Source: Penium margaritaceum
Lineage: Eukaryota > Streptophyta > Zygnematophyceae > Desmidiales > Peniaceae
Length of the DNA: 64,000 bases
Assembly (NCBI GenBank): GCA_023375785.1
Contig: SZWC01000033.1
Location: 309,776-373,775, forward strand
Direction: 5' to 3'
The position numbers were made by a program, and so were the translations under genes. Position 1 is the stretch's first letter. The number at the start of each line of letters is the position of its first letter. The notes below the pieces were generated by a model. It worked only from the letters and a program-made list of their open reading frames with translations. It did not search any database and was not told the DNA's origin. This document shows, in pieces, positions 34,875 through 48,680 of this stretch.

Positions 34875-37800
34875 CCATGACCAAAAGAATTTCACACAGT
34901 GTGGTCTATATTGAGAACTCATAACACGAGTCGCAAATGGTTAGAGGGAGAAACAATGGGTTGGGAACACTAGTTTTCAACAAGCAAGTACAAAAACCTT
35001 CAACAAGTAATGGCACAATGTGTCTAGCGTACGTAGTGAACAACAAAAGGATGCATATGTCACTGAGTATGACAAAAGAAGTCCACTATGTGTGGTCAAC
35101 ATTGACAACTCATAACACGAGACGTAAACGGTCAGAGGGAGAGCAAATGGTTTGGGAACCCTAGGTATCAACTAGAAAGGACAAACAGATTCAACATGTA
35201 GTGGCACGGTGTGGCTACTATGCACACCAAACAACCAAACTATGCATATGTCACTGACCATGACCAAAGAATTTCAGTATGGATGGTCAACGTTCACAAC
35301 CCATAACAAGAGTCACAAATGGTCAGAGGGGAAAACAATGGGTTTGTACTATTGGTTTTCAACTAGCAAGTACAACAAACTCCAGTAAGTAGTAGCACGG
35401 TGGGGCTACCATGCACAATGGCCGACAAAAGTACGCATATGTACTTCCTTTGACCGAAGACATCCCCTGTGTGTGGTCAACGTTGAAAACTCATAACATG
35501 AGTCACAAGTGGTAAGAGGGGGAAATAAAGGTTTGGGAACACCAGCTATCAACTAGCAAGCACAAGGACATTCAATAAGTAGTGGCACGGTGTGGGTACC
35601 AAGTACAATGACCAACCAAAGCAGGCATGTGTTACTGACCATGGCCAAAGAATGCCACTATGTGTGGTCCAATCAGACAACTCATAACACAAGTAACAAA
35701 CATTCAGAGGGGGAAACAATGGTTTGTGAATACTAGTTATCAATTAGCAACTACGAAGACCTTCAATGTGTAGTGGCACGGTGTGGCTACCATGCATAGT
35801 GACCAACCAAAGTATACATATGTCACTGACCATGACCAAAGAATTTCACTTCATGTGGTCAACGCTGACAACTCACAACAAGAGTCACAGATAGCCAGAG
35901 GGGTAACAATGGTTTGGGAACAATGGCTATCAACTAGAAAGCACAAAGACCTTCAATACGTAGTGACACGACGTAGCAACCATGTACAGTGACAAACCAA
36001 AGTAGGCATATGCCACTAACCATGATCAAACTAATTTCAATGTGTGTGGTCAACGTTGAAAACTCATAACACGGGTCACAAATGGTCGAAGGGGGACACT
36101 ATGGGTTGGGAACACTAGTTACCAACTAGCAAGTACAAAGACCTTCGACAAGTAGTGGCACAGTGTGGCTAGCGTGCATAGTGACCAACCAAATGATGCA
36201 TACGTCACTGACTATGACTTCAGAAGTCCACTACGTATTGTCAAGATTGACAACTTATAACACGAGTCACAAATTGTCAGATGGAGAGACAATGGTTTGG
36301 GAACCCTATGTATTGACTAGATAGGACAAAACTCCAATACGTAGTGGAACAGTGTGGCTACTATGCGCAGCAAACAACCAAACTAGGCATATGTCACTGA
36401 CCATGACCAAGGATTTTCTATGTGTGTGGTCAACGTTCACACCCCATAACAAGAGTCACAAATGGTCAGAGGGGGAAACAATGGTTTTGGAATGTTAGTT
36501 TTCAACTAGCAAGTACAACAACCTTCAACGCTACCATGCACAATGACCGACAATAGTAGGCATATGCACTGCCTTTGACCAAAGAAATCCGCTGTCTGTG
36601 GTCAGCGTTGACAAATTATAATACGAGTCACAAATTGTCAGAGAGGGGAAGAATGGTTTGGGACTATAGGTATCAACTGGGAAGCACAGGGACCTCCAAT
36701 AAGTAGTGGCAACTTGTAGCTACCATGTAAAATGACCAACCACAGTAGGCATGTGTCACTGACCATGACCAAAGAAAGTCACTATGTTTCGTCAACTTTG
36801 ACAGCTCATAACACGAGTCACAAATGATCGGAGGGGGAAACAATGGCTTGTGAATACTAGATATCCAAAAGCAAGTACAAAGACCTTCAATATGTAGTGG
36901 CACAATGTGGCTACCATGCACAGTGACCAACCATAGTATGCATATGTCACAGATCATAATCAAATAATTTCACTTTACGTGGTCCACACTGACAACTCAC
37001 AACAAGATTCGCAAATAGTCATAGTGGGTAATAATGGGTTGGGAACACTGGCTATCAACTAGAAAGCACAATGACCTTTAGTACGTAGTGACACAGAGTG
37101 GCAACCATGTACAGTGACAAACCAAAGTAGGCATATGCCACAACCCATGACCAAAAGAATTTCACAGTGTGTGGTCAACGTATAAAACTCATGACACAAG
37201 TGACAACTGGTTAGAGGGAGAACAATGGGTTGGGAATACTAGTTATCAACTAGCGAGTACAAATGCCTTCAACAAGTAGTGGCATGGTATGGCTAGCGTG
37301 CATAGTGACCAACCAAAGGATGCATACGTCACTGACTATCACCTCAGAAGTCCACTATGTGCCGTCAAAATCGACAACTCATAACACGAGTCACAAATGG
37401 TCAGAGGGAGAGATTATGGTTTGGGAACCCTATGTATCAACTAGAAAGGACAAATAACTCCAGTACGTAGTGGAAAAGTGTGGCTACTATGCACACCAAA
37501 CAACCAAACTAGGCATATGTTATTGACCATGACCAAGGAGTTTCTGTATGGGTGGTCAACGTTCACGACCCATAACACGAGTCACAAATATTCAGAGGGG
37601 GAAACAATGGTTTTGGAATATTAGGTTTCAACTAGCAAGTACAAAGACCTTCAATATGTAGTAGCACGGTGTGGCTACCATGCACTATGACTGACAAAAG
37701 TAGGCATATACACTGCCTTTGACCAAAGAAATCCGCCGTGTGTGGTCAACGTTGACAACTCATAATACGAGTCACAAATGTTTAAAGAGGGGAACAATGG

Positions 37801-38729
37801 TTTGGTAACACTAGGTATCAACTAGGAAGGACAGGGACCTTCAATAAGTAGTGGCAAGGTGTGGCTACCATGTACAATAACCAACCATAGTATGCATGTG
37901 TCAATGACCATGACCAAAGAATGTTACTATGTGTGGTCAACTTTGACAACTCATAACACGAGTCACAAATGATCGGAGGGGGGAACAATGGTTTCCAAAT
38001 ACTAGTTATCCATTAGCAAGTACAAAGACCTTCAATATGTAGTGGCAAAGTTTGGCTACCATGCACATTGACCAACCAAAAGTATGCATATGTCACTGAT
38101 CATGACCAAATAAATTCACTTCATGTGGTCAACGCTGACAACTCACAACAAGAGTCACATATAGTCAGAGGGGGTAATAATGGTTTGGAAACACTGGCTA
38201 TCAACTAGAAAGCACAACAACCTTTAGTACGTCGTGACACGGCTTGGCAACCATGTACAGGTACAAACCAAAGTAGGCATATGGCACTAACCTTGACCAA
38301 AAGAATTTCAAAGTGTGTGTTCAACGTTGAAAACTCATAACACGAGTTACCACTGGTCAGAAGGGGAAACAACGGGTTGAGAACACTAGTTATCAACTAG
38401 CAACTACAACGACCTTCAACAAGTTGTGGCACAGTGTGGCTAGCGTGCACGGTGACCAACCAAAGGATGCATACGTCACTGACTGTGACCCGATGCGTCC
38501 ACAATGTATGGTCAACATTGACAACTCGTAACACAAGTCACGAATGGTCAGAAGGAGAGACAATGGTTTGAGAATCCTATGTATCGACTAGAAAGGACAA
38601 AGAACTTCAATACATAGTGGCACGGTGTGGCTACTATACACACCAAACAACCAAACTAGGCATATGTCACTGACCATGACCAAAGAGTTTCTGTATGGGT
38701 GGTCAACGTTCACAACCCATAACACAGGT
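34875..38729. repeat. ~190-bp satellite array, block 5 (unit 2)
   Basis: About 20 monomers in the same M1-M6 order, collinear with ~15,320-19,049 at an offset of ~19.55 kb. It shares with unit 1 a distinctive ~20-bp deletion just before the segment GCTACCATGCAC (36,530 and 17,041). It keeps one M6 monomer (~37,910-38,100) that unit 1 lost near 18,430. No gene is seen. Confidence 0.92.
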
Positions 38730-41700
38730 CAGTGTTGACCTGGGGCCATCGGACATCGATGCCCATCGATGCCCATCGGAACATTGATGGAGCTGACTCC
38801 AGGGACATCGATGTGACTACACATGAAACTGCCTCAAATGGCCACCAAAGCCGAGAAAGGAGTGGTCACGAACACCAAAGAAAATCCAAAAATAGACACA
38901 CTTTCACATAACACAGTTACAGCTTAAGTGTTCCACACGTTGTCCTATGCTATCATGTTAGTTTATGTCAGTTTAAGCATGCCATCCTCTCTGCCTTAGT
39001 CATAATCTGCAATGCTGCCTCCCTTTGCACATAACACACCTTCAGACAGCTTGCATTGCATTGCACTGAGCTGTTTTTGTACCATTATCAATGAACTGTA
39101 GTTTCTTGCATTGCATTGCACAGCCACCATATTCAATGACTGTGAAAAGCTCACATTTTTCACTTAGCTTGTACTACATTTCACACAACAGAGTAGGCCA
39201 AACATTCCAACACTACAATGGAAGGGAGCATGGAGTGAAAATGACGACAATGTATTGCTTGGCATTTGATAACATCATGGTCAAATTGCAGATAACATGT
39301 CATTTGGTAGTAGTTGCTGCTACAACGTCTACTTCTTTGTAGCCTGCTTGCGCTTTGCAGCCTTGCTTGCTACAGCAATTGCCGCTGCTGCGGAGCGTTT
39401 GGCTGCTGCTGCTTTAGCTGTTGCAGTTGTTCCTTTTCCCCTTCCTGCAACAATACTGCCAGGGCCAATCCTGGATGCTCTAGTGGATGCCCCTCTGCGT
39501 GTTGGTGATGCTGCAACATCCATCACATCTGCACCTGATCCTGGTGTTTCACCAGCAACACTGGTAGCTGCATTACCCTCCTGACCCTCTTCTCCTTTGT
39601 GTCCACCTTCACCCCTTTCTCCTGCTCTCTCATCTCCCTTGTCTGGTGCATTAGCCGCCTTCTCTCCTCCCTCACCTTGCTCACTTTCAGCACCCTCATC
39701 CAGGTTCTCCTCTCCCTCACCCTGGTCCTCGTCATTGCCCATCCCCTGTTCCCTGAGAGCATTCTTGGCTGCAGGCTTCTCTTATTCACGGACACGGACA
39801 GGCCGTGCATGTAGAAGTCTTGGCGTGTCATTCATGACACAAATTGACGCCATCACTTCATTAACATCATCTTCTACCTCTGCTGCCTTTTCCTCCTCAT
39901 CCTCGCCCTCCTTGTCATCATTCTCCATATCTTCCTCCGGCTCACTGAGAACCTCCTTTTCTTCCACAATGTCACCATTGTCCTCACTTCCATCTGCTTT
40001 TCCGTCCTCTACCTCTGCTGCTGCTTCTCCTTCTGCTGCTGTTGCTGCCGCAAGCCCTTCTGCTGCCTTTCTCCCAATGCGCCCGTAATGCTTCCGCAGT
40101 CGCACATTGCACAGTACCAGTAGCTCCTGTGTCTCCACGTTCAACCTGTTGCGCCTGGCGGTGTGGATGAGCTTGTGCATGGAAAAGACACGTTTGCATT
40201 CAGATGATGACCATGACTGTGACAACACCTTCAGTGCAAGATCCCTCAGCACAGGTAGGTGGCACGTGTAATTGACATGCCACTCCACCACAGACATTGT
40301 ACCATACTGTACCTTGGCAATTGCAGGAATCGCCTTTGCATTCCTGTGAGGAGTGACCATAGGATCACTCACCACCATCGTCTGCGCCTTCTGGAAAACC
40401 CCTATTTCCTTCATCACCTGGTCTTGCTTGTCATCTGAAACCAAGGACTCAACCACCACCTGCCAAGCCACCAAGGTGATGCTATCCTTTGAGAGGTCAT
40501 TGCCAAAATGCTCCAGGTGGAGCCGACGAGCTGCAGCATACAAGGGACAGGACATGTCCCTAGACTAACGGGTCTCCAACCTACCCAGTACAAAGTTCAC
40601 ACGACCCTCTGCCACCCTTCTCGGCTTCCTGCCCTTTTTCACAGACAGCAACTTTAGCTGCTCAGCACAATCCAACAATCCCTCATAGATCTCACCAGCA
40701 CCCCTGCCAGGCTTGTGAGCAACCCTGAGTACAACAGCCAGTGGCTGGAGTAGGTCCTTCAGTTGACGAAACTGCAGCCAGAAGACCCTTCTCCTGATGA
40801 AACATCTCACCTCCCGCTTCCTCGACCAAATTGAAGCATCCCTGTGTGAACCAATCGTCTTCCAAACATCCAAGCCTACGAATGTCTGGAGCTCATCCGG
40901 CCGCTCCAGCAGTCTCTCCACCATGGAGAATACCGAGGCAAAGCAAGTGTCACAACGTACTTTCAACACCTTTCCTCCTGACCTCTCCTTCAGCCACGTC
41001 CGAGGCATAGCATTGTTCCCGAAAAAGGCCACAATCTTCTCACATCGCCCAATCACACTTGATCCCCAAGTAGACTTGCACACATCCTTCATGATTAGGT
41101 CGATGTTGTGCGCACAGCATCCCTGGAAAAACAGTCAAGGAAACCTCACCCTCAGGTCAGCAAAGGCTTTCTTGTTCACAGAAGCGTTGTCGCATATGAC
41201 ATAAACTACCTTTTCCTCCTCAACAATCCCAATTCCAGCCTCAATCATGCTTGCAACATGGTCTGCGTCTCTGGTCAGTCCGCTTGCATCGTGGGAAAAG
41301 AGGTGGACAAAATCCATGGCGTTGACAGCCATGGCATTATAGATCGGTCTGACCTGACGTTCAGACCACTCATCCACAGCCAGAATGCAGCCGTATGTGC
41401 TCCAACCCTGCTTCACAGGAGCATCTAGCTCCTCCAGTTCCTTGTCAAGTTTTGGAAGCAGGACATCCACTACGGTGGACCTAGAACGCAGCCAAAAAGC
41501 AGCGGTGGTTTTGTTTGCATTTTTCACAACCTCCATGAGCACGGCCTCACGGCAAAAAGAGATGAGTTGGGCAGCAATGGCCATCAGCTTGACAATGCTA
41601 AGCTGGCAGCTTTCATTGTTACACCGGTCGGAGTGCTGTACCATGGTTGTCTGCCGGAAGGAGGCCGCTTTGTTGATGTCAAACGAGGGAACCTCACCCT

Positions 41701-42932
41701 CAAGGCTTGTTGTTGCCGGCCGCCTCTGCTGTTGCTGGCCATTCGCTGCTTCTTCGTCAATGTCTGGCTCCAGAGTCGAGCCACCCACCGCTGCCTGCTC
41801 CGCTTGCTGTTGCTTCTCCTAGAGTTTGATCCACCGCACCGCCTTGTCCTTTGTGGCCCACTCCTTCCCCTCTCCCTTGTACAAACTGACGTTGACCGGC
41901 TGCCAGCCAGAGGGGACGGGCAGCGCTCCAAACAGAGGACATCTCGGCACAGGGGCGGGGGATGCGGGCACTTGCCGACGTTGGGGTTGTTGCCTGCAAA
42001 GTGACCGCGGATGCGGTCACATGTCCCACTCTCTTTCTTCCCTCATGAGCCGCAACGCCAGCCTCGATTCTTGGCTTCTGTGGGACACGGCTCAGTGTGC
42101 TTGCTGAGCTCTTTGGTGAGGAAGTCACCACTGAGTGGTTTCTTCTTTGGTGGGTTCCACATAGCCACATCGAACTGGCTTGATGCTAGAGAGACATTGG
42201 CAGAGCTCCCTGCCTGAGAGCTCATGCTGGACGGCCTCAACAGTTGGCCAGCAATGGCCAACTGTTGAGGCCAACATCAAAGAGAGAGGAGACGTCTGAC
42301 TGCCGCCTCTCTGTTGCGCTCTCCATTCAAACTGAAAGTCGCCACGACAGAGGCGGAGGTCAGGTTGAATGGACAAGGGGGTCGGTTTAACATGACCCTT
42401 AGATCGACGGTTTCGATTGAAATGATTAAAACCGTCGATCCTGCAGTTCATTCCATGGTTACGATATCCTAGGAGGGGGGATATTGAATTGTCACGATGT
42501 AATGCATGTAGCCATGAAAGCAGAATGTATGTTGACGTGTTGCCAGACTGGAAAAATGCATGGCTGTGATTGAGGCGTAGCATATCTCCTAGCCTATGGA
42601 CAACATGGATGTTCATGTGCTTTGCCATGAGGAGATGCCACATGGCATGCCCAGTAGGCTGATTCAAGCCTGCTATGCCACATGGCAAATACACATGTAG
42701 AGAACCATACAATTGTATGAAGATATGGAAAAACAATTTCCAAAAAAATGGCCAAGAGTCGAACTCGTTGTCGTTGGGATTTTTTGGTTATTCAGGGGTC
42801 CACTAGTGTCTAAGGGGCTGCTGGGTCTCTCCGTCAGCCTAGATTGCGCTCGGGGTTCCCATCGGTATCGATGGGACATCGATGCTGATCGATGTCCCGA
42901 TGTCGATGGAGGGGCCCTCCATCGAGCACCAA
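38730..42932 (-). mobile_element. hAT DNA transposon, copy 2
   Basis: A ~4.2 kb copy of the hAT element, collinear with copy 1 over its whole length and in the same satellite context. It therefore arose by segmental duplication and not by a second transposition. A sample of ~110 bp at the left end shows about 6% difference. The ends are CAGTGTTGACC (38730) and, inverted, TTGGTGCTCGATGG (42932). Confidence 0.85.
39329..42217 (-). pseudogene. hAT transposase, copy 2
   Basis: The same protein as copy 1, starting at the conserved Met (MSSQAGSSANV, ~42217). Stops are present at about four places: in the BED finger (second Cys, ~42043), in the linker (~41820), after the second Asp region (41135) and at 40565 (copy 1 has Trp). 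The last stretch, 40555-39782, keeps what copy 1 lost: the dimerisation region LPVLRDLALKVLSQSW with SSSECKRVFSMHKLIHTARRNRL split around ~40,240-40,140, then an acidic segment. The frame then meets a TAA (39782) that copy 1 shares and continues open in frame to 39329 with the Lys/Ala-rich tail. Both copies are dead, with different lesions. Confidence 0.82.
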
Positions 42933-45683
42933 GAACAACTATGACGCAAGTCACAAATGGTCAGAGGGGTAAACAATGGTCTTGGAATAATAGTTTTGAA
43001 CTAGCAAGTACAACGACCTTCAGTAAGCTGTAGCATGGTGTGGCTACCATGCACAATGACTGACCAAACTAGGCATACCTACTACTTTTGACGAAAGCAA
43101 TCAGCTGTGTGTGGTCAACGTTGACAACTCATAATACGTGTCACGAGTGATCAGAGGGGGGAAACAATGGTTTGGGAACACCAAGTATCAACTAGCAAGT
43201 ACGGGGTCCTTCAATAAGTAGTGGCACGGTGTGGCTACAATGTACAATGACCAACCAAAGTAGGCATGTGACACTGATCATGGCCCAAAAATGTCACCAT
43301 GTGTGGTCACCTTTGACAACTCATAACGTGAGTCACAAATGGTCAGAGGGGGAAACAATGGTTTGTGAATACTAGTTGTTGATTAGCATGTACAAAGATT
43401 TTCAACATTTAGTGGCACAGTGTGGCTACCATGCACAGTGACCAACCAAAGTATGCATATGTCATTGACCATGACCACGGAATTTCACCACATGTGGTCA
43501 ATGTTGACAACTCACAACAAGAGTCACAGATAGATAGAGGGGGTAACAATGGTTTGGGAACACTAGCTATCAATTATATAGCACAAAAACCTTCAATACG
43601 TAGTGAACAGCGTGGCAACCATGTACAGTGACAAACCAAAGTAGGCATATGCCGTTAACCACGACCAAAAGAGTTTGCTCTGTGTGGTCAACATTGAGAA
43701 CTAATAACACGAGTCACAAATGGTCAGAGGGGGAAACAATGGGTTGGGAACACTAGTTATCAACTAGCAAGTACAAATACCTTCAACAAGTAGTGGCATG
43801 GTGTGGCTAGCGTGCACAGTGACCAAACAAAGGATGCATACGTCACTGACTATGACCAAAGAAGTCCACCATGTGTGGTCAACATTGACAACTCATAACA
43901 CGAGTCACAAATGAACAGACGCACAGACAATGGTTTGGAAACCCTTTGTACTGACTATAAAGGAAAAAGAACTTCAATACGTAGTGGCATGGTATGGCTA
44001 CTATGCACACCAAACAACCAAACCACGCATATGTCATTGACCATGACCAAAGAATTTCAGTATGGGTAGTCAACGTTCACAACCCATAACAGGAGTTACA
44101 AATGGTCAGAGGGGGAAATTGTGGTTTCACAATATTAGCTTTCAACTAACAAGTACAACAACCTTCAATAAGTAGTGGCACGCTGTGGCTATCATGCACA
44201 ATGACCGACCAAATTAGGCATATGAACTGCCTTCTACCAACACAATCCGCTATGTGTGGTCAACGTTGACAACTCATAATACGATCCACAAATGGTCAAA
44301 GGGGGGAACAATGATGTGGGAACACCAAGTATCAACTCAAGCAAAGGGACATTCAATTAGTAGTGGCACGGTGTGGCTACCATGTACAAAGATCAACCAA
44401 AGTAGGCATGTGTCACTGACCATGACCAAACAATGTCACTATGTGTGGTCAACTTCGACAATTCATAACACGAGTCATGAAAGGTCAAAGGGGGAAACAA
44501 TGGGTTGTGAATACTAGTCATGGATCAGGAAGTACCAAGACCTTCAATATGTAGTGGCACAGTGGGGATACCATGTAGAGTGACTAACTAAAGTATGCAT
44601 ATGTCAGTGACCATGACTAAAGAATTTCACTGAATGTGGTCATCGCTCAGAGCTCACAACAAAAGTCACAGATAGTCAGAGGGGGTAACAATGGTTTGGG
44701 AACACGGGCTATAAACTAGAAAGCACAACGACCTTCACTGCGTAGTGACACAGCGTGGTAACCATGTAAAGTGAGAAACCAAAGTGGGCATATGCCACTA
44801 ACCATGACCAAAGGAATTTCACAGTGTGTGGTCAATGTTGAGACTGATAACACGAGTCACACATGGTCAGAGGGGAAAACAGTGGGTCCGAAAAACTAGT
44901 TATCAACTAGAAATTACAAACACCTTGAACAAGTAGTGGCACGGTGTGGCTAGCGTGCACAGTGACCAACCAAAGGATGCATACGTCATTGACTATGATA
45001 AAAGAAAACCACTATGTTTGGTCAACATTGACTACTCATAACACGAGTCACAAATGGTAAGAGGGAGAGACAATGGTTTGGGAATTCTATGTATTGACTA
45101 GAAAGGACAAAGAACTTCAATACGTAGTGGCACGGTGTGGCTACTTTACACACAAAACAACCAATCTAGGCATATGTCACTGAACATGACAAAAGAGTTT
45201 CAATATGGGTGGTCAACATTCACAACCCATAACAGGAGTCACAAATGATCAGAAGGGGGAAGCAATGGTTTTGGAATATTAGTTTTCAACTAGCAAGTAC
45301 AACGACCTTCAATAATTAGTAGCACGGTGTGGCCACCATGCAGAATGACCGACCAAAGTAGGCATAGTTACTGGCTTTGACCAAAGAAATCCGCTTTGTG
45401 TGGTCAACATTGAAAACTCAGAATACAAGTGACAAATGGTCTGAGGGGGAAACAATGGTTTGGGAACACTATGTATAGACTAGCAAGCACAAGGACCTTC
45501 AATAAGTAGTCGCACGGTGTGGCTACCATGTACAATGACCAGCCAAAGTAGGCATGTCTCACTGACCATGACAAAAGAATGTCACGATGTGTGGTCAACT
45601 CTGAAAACTCATAACACGAGTCACAAATGGTCAGAGGGGGAAACAATGATTTGTGAATACTAGTTATTGATTAACAAGTAGAA
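42933..45683. repeat. ~190-bp satellite array, block 6 (unit 2)
   Basis: Satellite between the hAT copy and the LTR-derived element of unit 2, collinear with block 4. It ends inside an M6 monomer at ...TTGATTAACAAGTAGAA. No gene is seen. Confidence 0.9.
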
Positions 45684-48680
45684 TGCAGTGAAGCAGGTAT
45701 GAGAGTTGTAGTAGCAGAAGCAGGTAGAAGCATTGGACCATGCATGAGTACGTTGGCAAAGTGACGGAAGCAAGAGCGGTCCTGAGGAGTTAGTCGCAGA
45801 CCTTGAGAGAGGTTGATATGCGAGGGAGGGGAGGTAGAGGAGCTTCTGAGAGAAAGCGAGAGTGAGATGAGTGATAGCTGACTAAGCGGATGAGTGAGAG
45901 TGACGGAGCAAAAAGCTGAGAACTGTGCAAGGCTGGCGAAGGGAAGGTATGCAAGGTGCGAGTAGTGCGAAGACACAGCGGGGAAGCCGCGGAACCAAAG
46001 GGGAACAGGATGGAGAGAACTGTTCTGGTTAAGCTCAAGGGAATGAACGCCCTTGGTAATATATCGCAGAACAGGACAGGGGCATCACAACGGCTCCTTT
46101 TTTCCTAGCCGGACGCGATTGCGATGTGGTTGCAGTTATTAGGAGCGGCTCACCTCTAGGTCACTAATCGTGACTAACAATCCACTGGCGAGGTTGCCCA
46201 TAGTGGCTCAATATCAAGCCTGAACCATTTATTGAGATCTTGGATTATCCAAGGGAAGATGTCAGTGTTGAATTCAGTATTCCAACAGCCCCCCTTGAAT
46301 TCAACACTGAGAGGAAGGTGATGCACTGGTCAGATACAGGGTTTGCCAGATCTCAGAGAATCATTCATGTGGGTGGCGGATAAGTGGGTGAAGAGAGTGG
46401 TGAGTGGTGACGATGAGCGTCTTCTTCAGAAGTGCTTCGACCCAGTCCGCACCAAGAAGGGATATTGAGTCCAGGAAACCAAGTAGTACCTGTCGGAGAT
46501 TGAACTTGGGGAATGGAAGTCGTACCAGGTTGAGGAGTAGTTCAACTCTCCATTGATGGTAGTTTGTGGAAGCATCTCTTTTCCTGTGCAATTGGGGCGA
46601 ATCCCGTAGACACTATGGAATATGAGTGACAATGTAGATCAGTGCGCTGTTGGGTGTTGAATAGTCAATGAAGTAAAGCGGCTTCACTGAAGGTTGAACA
46701 CAAAGGAGAGCATTGACTGTGTTGTTGTTCATGGTTTGTTCCAGTGTAGGGAATGCCGAAGGGAAACGTTGATTCATCAAGGTCATTTGTTGAGTTGACC
46801 TTGATGAGGATGTTGTTCCAAGGGGATACCTCCGAGAACTCATTCTCCTTGGCATGGTCCCTTAGAGAGGCGATGGTGAAGATGGTGGGTGCAAGAGATG
46901 GAGGGCGCTACCACAACGCCACTTCCCAGAGAGTGCTCTGTCACAGAAAACTCTGAGAGTCAAAGAGAATGCAGAGAGGCGCAGTCTTCTGAGTAGTCAG
47001 ATCCACGGATACAGTGGCTTGTTCCACCGGTTAGCTTGCTTGAGCAGGGAGACGGGTGGTGTCCGGTTCAAGTGGTGTGACCTCGGTGGATTGCCCTTCT
47101 GCAACAAATGCAAGTGGTTGAGTGGTGGGATTGGGACCGCCCACACTGAGGAAAGATTCGAGTGGTGTAGGTGGAGGTGGAGGAGAAAATTGAAGGTGAG
47201 GTGGACCCGGTGGTGAAACCTTGTGCGCTCGAGGAAGTTTTGGCGTGGGTGCATGTCGTCGCAACTCGGGCGATGCGATCGGGCGGATCTTTGTGCCAAG
47301 CAGAAGATGGTGCGGAAGGCGGAGAAATGACGAATGATTGAGTGGGCGCAGGGGCAAAACCACGTGCGCTCTTGATGTTTTCAGCGTGGGACCGGGTCAT
47401 CGCGGAGTGGGCGATGCGACCGAGCGGGTCCATGTGCCAAGCAAAAGATGATACGGAAGGCCAAGGAGTGATTGATGATTTGAGTGGGCGCAGGGGCGAG
47501 ACCACATGCGCTGTTGAGATAGAGGGATAGGATGCGGCAAGGGAAAGGCTGGGGCCAATGCGCCGCGAGAAATCTGCTGCCCGCGTGGGTACAAGCTGCT
47601 CCAAAGTGGGCATCTTGCTTGTGCAAGTCTCTGTACTGGCCACAAATGCTGATGATGCGGAGGCTGAAGTTGATGATGGCGGAGCGGCCGCAGGGGCGAG
47701 CCGCGTGCGCTGCAGGACGTTTCGGTGTGGGTGCAGGTTGTCGCGCAATAGGCGATGCGACCGGGAAGATCCTTGTGCCGAACAGAAAGCGATGCGGAGG
47801 AAAGAGGAGGCGGCTGATGGCTGAGTGGGCAGAGGGGCAAAACCACGTGCGCTGCAAAAGTTTTTTCGTCGCGGGCATAGGTCGTCACGGAAAGGGCGAT
47901 ATGACCGGGCAGATCCTTGGGCCGAGCTGAGAGTGATGCGGAGGCAAAACAAAAGAAGGCGGAGGCAGTGCGGACGATGCAGAGGACGGCGGGCAACGCA
48001 ATAAGGGTAGTCTAGGCAAGAATTGGAGAAAGAGATTGGAGTGATAATGACGATGAGGCATGTAGAAAATGAAGATGAAGATGACGATGACGTGAGGTAA
48101 AAACCGATGAATGGAGTGGGGGAGGGGGAGGATGGAGGTAGAGGATGGCGGTGTGGTGGGAGGCACGGGCGAGGCAACCGAGTGCTTTGCTTTCAGGAGA
48201 GTGACGGCTTGTTCCCCACTTGGCCCATGACCGACGGGTAGGGAGACTGATGATTCCAATATCCTGGTATCTAGAGGAAGTTGGTTACAACAGAGCAAGT
48301 CATGCGGTGAGCAAAACCATGGTTCCGCTGATGTCAGGAGAGTGACGGCTTGTTCCCCAGTTAGCTCGCAGTGGGAGCAGGAAGACTGGTGGTATCTGAT
48401 ATCCTGGTGGCGGGAGTTAAACTGGATGGCAAACGATGTGAGAAGGCGGCGCAAGAATGGGGCTTAAGAAGAAGGATGCAGAGGAGCTCAGGAGGTTGAG
48501 GCTGATGCAGTAGAGGCGGCTGATGAGAGGAGAAGGGCGGAGGTGCTTGTGGAGACTGAGGAGATGAGCTGTAATGGATGGCAAACAGGAGGAAGCTTCC
48601 AGGTAGTTGATGGCAGGCAGCGACTTGAGAATTACTTGCGGCTGCTGTAGATGACAAGTCACCAAGAATTGGCCACGGGC
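45684..48680 (-). mobile_element. Non-autonomous LTR-derived element, copy 2
   Basis: Collinear with 26181-29175. The LTR is 45684-46287 (604 bp, minus), followed by the polypurine tract and an internal region with the same ~145-bp repeats and a Pro/Ser-rich open stretch (47068-48177, minus) that matches no family I know. It passes into the decamer array at ~48,685. The satellite monomer broken at its left edge resumes at 60,253, beyond the minisatellite. Confidence 0.6.
46263..46310. other. Hairpin spanning polypurine tract and LTR start, copy 2
   Basis: CAGTGTTGAATTCA pairs with TGAATTCAACACTG, again 14 of 14. Compared with copy 1, one base pair is replaced on both arms (C-G by A-T). Confidence 0.8.

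Noticed and set aside
38730-42932. Second independent hAT insertion at the same motif
   Set aside because: The surrounding satellite is also collinear for kilobases, so segmental duplication is the simpler explanation.
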